Shown one piece after another: positions 4,245 to 9,414 of a DNA stretch of 9,414 nt. A model generated the notes under the pieces. The model worked only from the letters and a program-made list of their open reading frames with translations. It was not told the origin of the DNA and searched no databases. The translations under genes were made by a program, and so were the position numbers. Within the stretch, counting starts at the first letter, position 1. Each line of letters starts with the position of its first letter. Origin of the DNA: Candidatus Aenigmatarchaeota archaeon (GTDB taxonomy: Archaea; Aenigmatarchaeota; Aenigmatarchaeia; QMZP01); NCBI GenBank assembly GCA_016198605.1, contig JACQIG010000069.1, positions 1 to 9,414 of the forward strand. Direction: 5' to 3'.

Positions 4245-5081
4245 ATGGTCATTATGAGAGAAGACGTAGCCGGGCTCCTCAGGGAGCTTGGGATGCAGGA
4301 GTATGAGACCAAGGCTTACCTTACGCTGCTGGAGGGCGGCGTCTGCACGGCAGAGGATGTGAGCAATGGAGCAGGGATACCGCTGACGAGGGTTTACGAG
4401 ACGCTATCGGCCCTGGAAAAGAGGGGCCTCATAGCCGTGGTCAACACCAGGCCGAAGAAGTACAAGGTAGCCTCCCTAAAGGACCTGGAAGTGCTTGTGG
4501 AGGAGAAGAGGGATAAGATGAGGAGCGAGCTTGAGAGGGCTGAAGGCATACTGAAGAAGATACACGAGGTTGCGCCCAGGCCTAACGGGAAGCACAGGGA
4601 TGGCCAGCATTCCGAGGACATCTGGATAGTGAGGGGCAGGAAGAATTCAGTGAGGGAGATAAAGGAGGCCACGAGGAAGGCGAAGAAGAGCATACTCATA
4701 TTCGCAGAGGACATCACATGGCTGCCTGAATTCAGGCCCGTGCTGCTTGACAGGATAAGGAGCGGCGTTGGCGTGAGGATACTGTGCCATGTCAATGACA
4801 GGACAATGAAGAGGGTGAAGGCCGCGCTTGGCATGGGTGCGGAGATCAGGAACTGGGAAATGAGGGGACTGAAGGGCAGCATCCTTGACGGGAGGATTGC
4901 CCACCTGGTCTGCAAGACGCCGAAGCCCGGCGTGAAGGAGGAGGCGTACTACGGCATGCCGGGTAACGACACGCTGTTCGCTTACGAGACTATCACCATG
5001 CACAACCCTGTCCTGATAAGGGTGTTCAAGACCTATTTTGACTCGTTCTGGAAGACGGGGAAGGACCCGGGTATGGCGTGA
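4245..5081 (+). CDS. TrmB-family transcription regulator
   Basis: The protein has 278 residues from the ATG at 4245, or 275 from the ATG at 4254. Residues about 8-75 form the TrmB winged helix (LRELGMQEYETKAYLTLLEG, then IPLTRVYETLSALEKRGLI). A coiled segment follows (about 80-110, DLEVLVEEKRDKMRSELERAEGILKKI). Residues 120-275 form a C-terminal sensor of the phospholipase-D-like fold seen in this family (SVREIKEATRKAKKSILIFAE, VRILCHVNDRTMKRV, a GSILDGRIAHLV strand). No catalytic HKD motif is visible, as expected for a regulator. TrmB proteins usually answer to sugars or other metabolites; the ligand here is unknown. The gene is divergent from the Lrp gene and shares its operator region. Confidence 0.85.
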   Translation: MVIMREDVAGLLRELGMQEYETKAYLTLLEGGVCTAEDVSNGAGIPLTRVYETLSALEKRGLIAVVNTRPKKYKVASLKDLEVLVEEKRDKMRSELERAEGILKKIHEVAPRPNGKHRDGQHSEDIWIVRGRKNSVREIKEATRKAKKSILIFAEDITWLPEFRPVLLDRIRSGVGVRILCHVNDRTMKRVKAALGMGAEIRNWEMRGLKGSILDGRIAHLVCKTPKPGVKEEAYYGMPGNDTLFAYETITMHNPVLIRVFKTYFDSFWKTGKDPGMA

Positions 5082-5100
5082 CAACTGCATAGTATGTAAT

Positions 5101-5109
5101 ATTTATATA
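5101..5109 (+). promoter_or_regulatory. TATA box of the nucleotidyltransferase/HEPN pair
   Basis: ATTTATATA is centred 28-29 bp before the ATG at 5134. The message would be leaderless or nearly so. A second AT-rich stretch at 5117-5128 is too close to the start to be the TATA box. Confidence 0.5.
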
Positions 5110-5133
5110 TCACTTGATATAAAAATATAGCAT

Positions 5134-5679
5134 ATGCTACAAAATTATAGCAGGTGGGGGGTATTGAGGGTGTTTTTTGATGACCCTAACCCAAAGGAAG
5201 GGTTTACGATAAGGTGGATATCAAAGGAGATTGGGCTTTCCCAGCCCTCTGTAAAGCTTCATCTTGATGAGCTTTCAAAAACAGGCCAGTACGGCTATCC
5301 GCTTGTGATGAGGGAGAAGGGAAGGACATACCCAACATACTGGGCCAACAGGGCAAGTGAATTTTTCAGGTTCTATAAGAAAATTGACATGATATTCAGG
5401 ATCAGGGAGTCAGGACTCCTGGATTTGCTGTCAAGTAGATGCGACCCTGACTGCATAATCCTTTTCGGCTCTGCCTCGCGAGGGGAGGATTTGATGGGTA
5501 GCGATATTGATATTTTTGTGGCTTCGGAAGAAAAGAAGCTGGAGCTGGGCAGGCATGAGAAGGGATTGAAAAGGAAAATAAGCCTGCATTTCAGCGGTAA
5601 TTTCAGCGGGCTTCCTGATGAGCTCAAAAACAATATAATAAACGGCATAATGCTGCAGGGCTACCTGAAGGTGTTCTGA
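5134..5679 (+). CDS. winged-helix/nucleotidyltransferase (MNT) protein
   Basis: The protein has 181 residues. The first ~70 form a winged helix-turn-helix (TIRWISKEIGLSQPSVKLHLDELSK region). Residues 105-155 are a minimal nucleotidyltransferase domain with the G-S-x10-D-x-D signature (G112, S113, D124, D126). The third acidic residue of the active site is not obvious; the expected strand reads KISLHF. Such proteins often pair with HEPN proteins. In the studied HEPN-MNT toxin-antitoxin systems the MNT partner silences the HEPN RNase by adding AMP. Here the stop codon overlaps the ATG of the next gene (TGATG), so translation is probably coupled. The helix-turn-helix may let the protein regulate its own operon. 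That activity is inferred from the family. Confidence 0.8.
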   Translation: MLQNYSRWGVLRVFFDDPNPKEGFTIRWISKEIGLSQPSVKLHLDELSKTGQYGYPLVMREKGRTYPTYWANRASEFFRFYKKIDMIFRIRESGLLDLLSSRCDPDCIILFGSASRGEDLMGSDIDIFVASEEKKLELGRHEKGLKRKISLHFSGNFSGLPDELKNNIINGIMLQGYLKVF

Positions 5680-5990
5680 TGGATGATCTTGTGGAAACCA
5701 CCCCAGACAAAGAAAGGGCGAAGAGCCTTATAGCCATGGCAAGGCTTAGGCTGGAGTCTGTGGAGCTTATGAAGAAGGCCGGGCTGGAGAAGTTCAGTTC
5801 AAAAATAATAGAGGAGTATTATGAGTCTGTGCTTGAGCTGGTTACTGCAATAATGTGCATTGATGGTCGGAAGACCAGAAGCGATGCCACCGGTGCCCAT
5901 CTTGCAAGCATAGCCTACATGAGGACTTACAGCGCTGGGAGGCATTGCACAAAAGAAACTTGTGCAGCCCCGCTAGTGCAGTCGGGTTAA
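5679..5990 (+). CDS. HEPN-like protein, apparently C-terminally truncated
   Basis: The 103-residue product directly follows the nucleotidyltransferase with a one-base overlap. Residues 10-65 match the first two helices of HEPN proteins (RAKSLIAMARLRLESVELMK; IIEEYYESVLELVTAIMCIDG, then KTRSDATGAHLASIAYM). Typical partners are about 120-140 residues and end in a helix with an R-x4-6-H RNase motif. Here the end is AGRHCTKETCAAPLVQSG. An R82-x6-H89 spacing exists formally but not in the usual sequence setting. The neighbouring frame is open from upstream of this point through to 6256, so a frameshift is possible, but it does not restore a recognisable HEPN end. Deletion or decay of the toxin half is my preferred reading. 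Confidence 0.6.
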   Translation: MDDLVETTPDKERAKSLIAMARLRLESVELMKKAGLEKFSSKIIEEYYESVLELVTAIMCIDGRKTRSDATGAHLASIAYMRTYSAGRHCTKETCAAPLVQSG

Positions 5991-6028
5991 TTAATACGCA
6001 AGCCAATATTATAACCGGAGCTGTTTTT

Positions 6029-6256
6029 ATGCGCAAGGTGACCAGGGCACAGAAAGAAAGCCTGCAGCAGGCAATATCCAGGGCTGTGGTGGCAAAATAC
6101 GGCAAGACTATCCCTGAGTGGATGGAGGTTTTCAGGAAGGACAAGGTCCACGAGAGGCAGTCCGGGGAGGCTGTCCACTTCGTCCAGAACAAGTATGGGC
6201 TGCCCCACGGCTATGCGGTCTTCCTGCTGGCGAAGTTTGATGAGAAAACAAGATGA
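6029..6256 (+). CDS. small DUF4287-like protein
   Basis: The protein has 75 residues from the ATG at 6029, with GGAG 8 bases before it as a Shine-Dalgarno-like site. The central part (about 20-65: YGKTIPEWMEVFRK, then HFVQNKYGLPHGYAVFLLAKF) matches the DUF4287 pattern of a helix with a tryptophan followed by a GLGHGYA-like turn. The function of the family is not known to me. The frame is open further upstream with a TTG at 5945, but that part would overlap the HEPN-like gene and look like no protein. Confidence 0.65.
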   Translation: MRKVTRAQKESLQQAISRAVVAKYGKTIPEWMEVFRKDKVHERQSGEAVHFVQNKYGLPHGYAVFLLAKFDEKTR

Positions 6257-6264
6257 AAGCCCCC

Positions 6265-6274
6265 AATTAATATG
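6265..6274 (+). promoter_or_regulatory. TATA-like box of the SpoIIM-family gene
   Basis: AATTAATATG is centred about 27 bp before the ATG at 6297, so the transcript is probably leaderless. The gap between the DUF4287-like stop and this gene is only 40 bp. Confidence 0.4.
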
Positions 6275-6296
6275 TGTTCTCAGACAATAATACTAC

Positions 6297-7205
6297 ATGC
6301 TTGAGTCCCTGCTCAGTTGGGAGGAGATAAACGACAAGCCATGGCTTCTTTTCGTGTGGGCCCTGATAATAGGGACTGTAGCAGTCCTGATAAGCCTGCA
6401 GGTGTCCTTTGAGGCCGGCGTGGCAGGCTCCCAGGTGAACCTCACGGGCATATTCGCCATAATATTCACGGAGATCCCCTCCATCTACCTCATGACCATG
6501 CTCATAAAGAAGGAGGAGAGGCTGGAGGAGAAGTATGTCCGTGAGCATTACATGAAGGGCTTCTGGATAAGGCACGAGAAGGACGCGATAATGCTGCTGC
6601 TGTACTTCGCAGGGCTGACGCTGAATTTTGCCCTGTGGTCGTTCTTCCTGCCGCCGGACACGTTCCAGATACAGCTTGAGAAGATAAACCAGATAAGGGG
6701 CAGCGTCTCCGGCAGCGCCACGGCAGCGGCATCCTCAGGCATCCTGGGATTCGTCTCAATATTCTCCAACAACATGCAGGTCCTGCTGATCTCCTTCCTG
6801 TTCTCCTTCGCCTTTGGGGCGGGCGCAATATTCATACTCACCTGGAACGCGTCAATATTGGGCGTCTTCATAGGCCAGCTCTCAAAGACCGTGTGGGACA
6901 TACCGGCAGTGAGCGCGGCATTCCTGCCGCACGGCATACCCGAGATAGCCGGATACCTGATAGCCGGCCTGGGCGGCGGCATAATTTCCGCCGCCATGAT
7001 AAGGAAGGTCCCCTCCGGCACGCTCAGGATAATACTGCTTGACGGGCTCAAGCTGCTCCTGGTGGGGGCACTGCTCATAGTATTCGGCGCCCTGGTGGAG
7101 GCCCTGGTCTCAGGCCCCGCGCTGGTTGTGATATTCTTCGCTGAGGTGGCGGTCCTTGCGGCGCTGTTCGCCTCAATAACGCACAAGAATCCGCTGGAGC
7201 CCTGA
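6297..7205 (+). CDS. SpoIIM/DUF95 family integral membrane protein
   Basis: This 302-residue protein has about six or seven membrane segments (about 16-36, 48-68, 97-119, 160-196, 212-232, 245-268, 272-293). The family core is clear in residues 158-232: NNMQVLLISFLFSF, an FGAGAIFILTWNASILGVFIG stretch, then FLPHGIPEIAGYLIAGLGGG. SpoIIM homologues are widespread in archaea, which do not sporulate; the molecular role there is unknown. A long segment between the second and third spans (70-95) is charged and probably cytoplasmic. The gene has its own TATA box and is convergent with the LamG protein gene. It is clearly GC-richer than the recombinase region. Confidence 0.85.
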   Translation: MLESLLSWEEINDKPWLLFVWALIIGTVAVLISLQVSFEAGVAGSQVNLTGIFAIIFTEIPSIYLMTMLIKKEERLEEKYVREHYMKGFWIRHEKDAIMLLLYFAGLTLNFALWSFFLPPDTFQIQLEKINQIRGSVSGSATAAASSGILGFVSIFSNNMQVLLISFLFSFAFGAGAIFILTWNASILGVFIGQLSKTVWDIPAVSAAFLPHGIPEIAGYLIAGLGGGIISAAMIRKVPSGTLRIILLDGLKLLLVGALLIVFGALVEALVSGPALVVIFFAEVAVLAALFASITHKNPLEP

Positions 7206-7408
7206 AAGTGTCATCCTTAGCCATAAAGCAGAGAATCTGTAATCGAATTCACTTCCTGGGTGACAGACCAAGTCATTGAATGTGGCCGGGGAATACCAAA
7301 GATATTCTCCCAAAAATAAATGAGCTTTCTCCAGTCTACTGCTCCCTTATATTGTGTGTGATTTCTTGTATTCGTGCATGCTGAAATTTCCATTAAGGTG
7401 GTATGATA
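7206..7408. other. gap between convergent genes, no gene seen
   Basis: No reading frame or RNA gene is supported. A bulged 8-bp hairpin lies at 7288-7311 (GGGGAATA with TATTCTCCC). On the minus strand the T-rich TTTATTTTT at 7312-7320 lies downstream of the LamG gene and could help end its transcript. Confidence 0.35.
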
Positions 7409-8530
7409 TTAGCATTTAACGGCGGCTGTCTTGCCGCCCACAGACCCCGAAATTATTCTGTATTCGCATATGTCCCCAGACGCGCAGCCGGTGTCCATGA
7501 ATTTGGCAGAGCCGCCAGGCGGGATTGTGGGGGAATCAAAAGATGGCTGCAATGTGCCACCAGAGGTCTTGGACACTATCAGCTCGCCGCAGCTATATCT
7601 GCTGCCCGATCCCCTGCAAGCCTGCGCATGCTCATGTATCTCATCTGAGCTAAGGGCCCGATTATATATCGCGACCTCGTCCATGAATCCTGTGAAGTTT
7701 GACGGCGGCGCAAAAAACTGCTTGCCAAGGAAAAGGTCAACAGTGCCGCTCATTAAACCGGATCCAGATCCAGCGGAGATCGTCCCCACCACCACGCCAT
7801 TCAGGTACTGTTTTCCAACACCAGAGCTGCCGTCATACACAACCGCCACATGCGACCAGTTATCCAAAGGCAGCACTTCATTCTCTGGAAAATTTTTTGC
7901 GAAGCCAGTCGCATTATAAATCCTCCCCCAAAGCCTGCCAAAAGTGGGGCCTGCCAGATTGCGCACCCAGATCCCGCCCCAGGAAAAATTTGTTGCGTCG
8001 TCGCGCTTGCTTATTATCCCGGGATTGTCGGTAGTCCCGTATCCAGCAATATCAGGCCTTACCCAGACCTCCACTGTTATGTTGCTTGGAGGGTTGAGGG
8101 TTGGGTGGTCTGGTATCCTCACAATGTCGTTGCCGTCAAACTTCAGGCACGAGCCAGCGAGGCAGTCGCTTCCTGATATCTGTAGGGGATCGTTTGGCTC
8201 GGCGGAAGTTGAAAATCCGAGGATGCCGTTGTTGCCGGTGCCGCTCTCATCGGAGACCGTGTCCCCGGAGATGGATTCAAAGTCAAAATACAGGACAAGG
8301 GAAGTTTCTTTTTTGATTGCCTGCGGAATGTCTATGTCCCGCGTCCCTGTTCCGCTCAGGATCAGCACAGCACCAGAGCCACCTGAATCACAATAAGCAT
8401 CTGTCACCTGAAGTGTCTTCTGCGTAAGCGAGCCGAAATATATTGACAGATATGTATACGCGGCGCCTGACAGAGCTATGGTTATGAGTAAGAGGATTAT
8501 GATGGATATTATGGGCGTTATTCCTTTCAT
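7409..8530 (-). CDS. pilin-like surface protein with LamG-type lectin domain
   Basis: The protein has 373 residues. The N-terminus MKG-ITPIISIIILLLITIAL is a class III (type IV pilin/archaellin-like) signal, with expected cleavage after G3 by an archaeal prepilin peptidase. The hydrophobic helix would then anchor it in a filament or membrane. Residues 40-68 resemble the first strands of an archaeal pilin beta-domain (VTDAYCDSGG... TGTRDID). Residues 75-305 form a LamG/concanavalin-like fold (SLVLYFDFE, CLKFDGNDIVRIPD, WSHVAVVYDG, GFMDEVAIYNRALSSDEI), usually sugar- or protein-binding. Residues 315-373 return to pilin-like strands (TIPPGGSAKF, YRIISGSVGGKTAAVKC). The lectin domain therefore seems inserted in a pilin domain. 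The upstream gene on the same strand is 66 bp away and also encodes a surface protein. Confidence 0.85.
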   Translation of the reverse strand: MKGITPIISIIILLLITIALSGAAYTYLSIYFGSLTQKTLQVTDAYCDSGGSGAVLILSGTGTRDIDIPQAIKKETSLVLYFDFESISGDTVSDESGTGNNGILGFSTSAEPNDPLQISGSDCLAGSCLKFDGNDIVRIPDHPTLNPPSNITVEVWVRPDIAGYGTTDNPGIISKRDDATNFSWGGIWVRNLAGPTFGRLWGRIYNATGFAKNFPENEVLPLDNWSHVAVVYDGSSGVGKQYLNGVVVGTISAGSGSGLMSGTVDLFLGKQFFAPPSNFTGFMDEVAIYNRALSSDEIHEHAQACRGSGSRYSCGELIVSKTSGGTLQPSFDSPTIPPGGSAKFMDTGCASGDICEYRIISGSVGGKTAAVKC

Positions 8531-8596
8531 GCTAATAGTATATTGTTTGCTCGGGGTTAATGAAATGCTTTTGCAATGTGGTGATGGTAAAGGCTG

Positions 8597-9414
8597 CTAC
8601 TGCTGGTATGTGACCACCAGCTTCGGCCTTATTGAGGCGGTCGTATATTCAGAGGAAGCGAAGTGCTTGCCGCTGCTGGAAGAGCCTTCCCCGGAGCTTA
8701 TTATCACCAGGCCGTTGTTCTGCCAGGACCCTGATTTCCAGTTCTGGACGGCGCTGGTTATGGCCCACCTGTATTTAGTGCTGGAGCATCCTGTCACTGG
8801 CGTTGAGGCTACTGGTGTTGACAGCCTGTCAAAGCCCGTGCCGTCGCCGGAGTTGTCGGAGCCTGATGAGGAGGCAGAGGACGCTCCTGGGGAGCCCCAG
8901 TCGCTGGGGTAGTTCCAGTAGTTCCATGAGGAGGCCGTGTTGGCCGTGCCTGTGGCCGGCCCTGCGCCTTCAACCCAGGGCTTGAGCAGCCTGTAGGCTG
9001 AGAGTGTGAATGTGTCCCCTGAGTTGGTTGATACGCATGTGAGCTCCATTGTGGCGGATGTGATTGTAGAGCCTGCGGGTATTGCGGACAGGTCAAACTT
9101 TATGAGGCCTCTCTGGGGCTTGTCTCCGCCGAACTTGTCGCCCAGTGAGAGAAATGCGTACCCGCCCTTGTTAAGCGTCCTGTCCGTGCCGAACGTGCCA
9201 TCCATCAGGTTGTCCTCTGCGGCCGTTATGTTTATTGCTCCAGAGCTGCCGCCACATACGCCATCTTCGTCTGTCTGGCCGTCGCAGTCGTCATCCACGT
9301 TGTTGCAGGTCTCTGCTGTTGGGGAGCCTGGGATGCAGGCCGGGGTGTATGAGCCGGCAGAGCAGGTCTGGCTGATGCTGCGGAAGCATGCGCCTGTGCC
9401 GCAGGTTGCCGTCC
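8597..9414 (-). CDS. surface protein with MopE-like motifs and DNRLRE domain, 5' end missing
   Basis: The frame is open from the right edge to the stop at 8597, about 271 residues. It begins with Cys-rich repeats (TATCGTGACF, then TCSAGSYTPACIPGSPTAETC) leading into CNNVDDDCDGQTDEDGVC. This is the Asp-rich putative metal-binding motif found in MopE-like and large secreted proteins. The rest is a DNRLRE-type domain (RGLIKFDLSAIPAGSTITSATMEL, then WAITSAVQNWKSGSWQNNGLVI and RPKLVVTY), common in cell-surface and adhesion proteins. Ser/Gly-rich stretches (SSASSSGSDNSGDG, GEGSSSSGK) sit in loops. The GTG at 9298 is inside the Asp-rich motif and is not the start. Start and secretion signal must lie beyond the window. 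Confidence 0.8.
   Translation of the reverse strand, partial: TATCGTGACFRSISQTCSAGSYTPACIPGSPTAETCNNVDDDCDGQTDEDGVCGGSSGAINITAAEDNLMDGTFGTDRTLNKGGYAFLSLGDKFGGDKPQRGLIKFDLSAIPAGSTITSATMELTCVSTNSGDTFTLSAYRLLKPWVEGAGPATGTANTASSWNYWNYPSDWGSPGASSASSSGSDNSGDGTGFDRLSTPVASTPVTGCSSTKYRWAITSAVQNWKSGSWQNNGLVIISSGEGSSSSGKHFASSEYTTASIRPKLVVTYQQ

Noticed and set aside
5945..6028. TTG at 5945 as start of the DUF4287-like gene
   Set aside because: The extra 28 residues resemble no protein and overlap the HEPN-like gene; the ATG at 6029 has a GGAG site.
6297..7205. SpoIIM homology as evidence of sporulation
   Set aside because: The family is widespread in archaea that do not sporulate, and no other sporulation gene is present.
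7288..7311. Hairpin after the SpoIIM-family gene as an intrinsic terminator
   Set aside because: No T-run follows on the plus strand, and bacterial-type hairpin terminators are not expected in archaea.
8478..8912. Long plus-strand frames opposite the surface-protein genes
   Set aside because: They mirror the codon bias of the minus-strand genes and show no recognisable domains.

Overview
The window comes from an archaeon. The supporting signs are TATA boxes about 25 bp before start codons with little or no leader, tRNA introns with bulge-helix-bulge (BHB) splice motifs, Lrp/AsnC and TrmB regulators, a paired nucleotidyltransferase and HEPN-like gene, a SpoIIM/DUF95 membrane protein, and a surface protein with an archaeal pilin-type signal. 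An uncultivated, possibly DPANN-type lineage is plausible, but I cannot assign one.

Left part (1-1573): a small AT-rich winged-helix protein gene (+) runs tail to tail into a tyrosine recombinase gene (-) that carries a C-terminal zinc ribbon. The recombinase starts 68 bp past the 3' end of a tRNA-Asp gene, which is the usual layout of an integrated element next to a tRNA. No att duplication was found inside the window.

Centre-left (1642-2309): two divergent tRNA genes are heavily interrupted. tRNA-Asp(GUC) on the minus strand has two introns (37/38 and 59/60). tRNA-Lys(UUU) on the plus strand has three (30/31, 37/38 and 59/60). I placed each boundary with a 2+1 nt bulge and 4-bp central-helix pattern, and removing the introns leaves clean 73- and 74-nt tRNAs. 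The Asp anticodon-loop intron and the Lys T-loop intron share a ~70-nt two-hairpin element. It is present three times and in both orientations relative to the host tRNA, so it looks like a proliferating structured element living in tRNA introns. This is the most unusual content of the window.

Middle (2310-5081): an asparaginase-family gene ends in a short overlap with a convergent Lrp/AsnC regulator gene. The Lrp gene is divergent from a TrmB-type regulator gene. The 162-bp space between them holds two perfect 15-bp palindromes, TGGAA-N5-TTCCA, and one weaker copy. One perfect copy lies between the TATA box and the start codon of the Lrp gene, which suggests autoregulation.

Right-middle (5134-7205): a winged-helix/nucleotidyltransferase gene overlaps by one base a short, apparently truncated HEPN-like gene. 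A small DUF4287-like gene and a SpoIIM/DUF95 multispanning membrane protein gene follow, all on the plus strand.

Right end (7409-9414): two surface-protein genes lie on the minus strand. The upstream one is cut by the window edge and has MopE-like Asp-rich/Cys motifs followed by a DNRLRE-type domain. The downstream one has a type IV pilin-like N-terminus and a LamG-type lectin domain that appears to be inserted into the pilin beta-domain. They probably form a secreted or pilus-like surface module.
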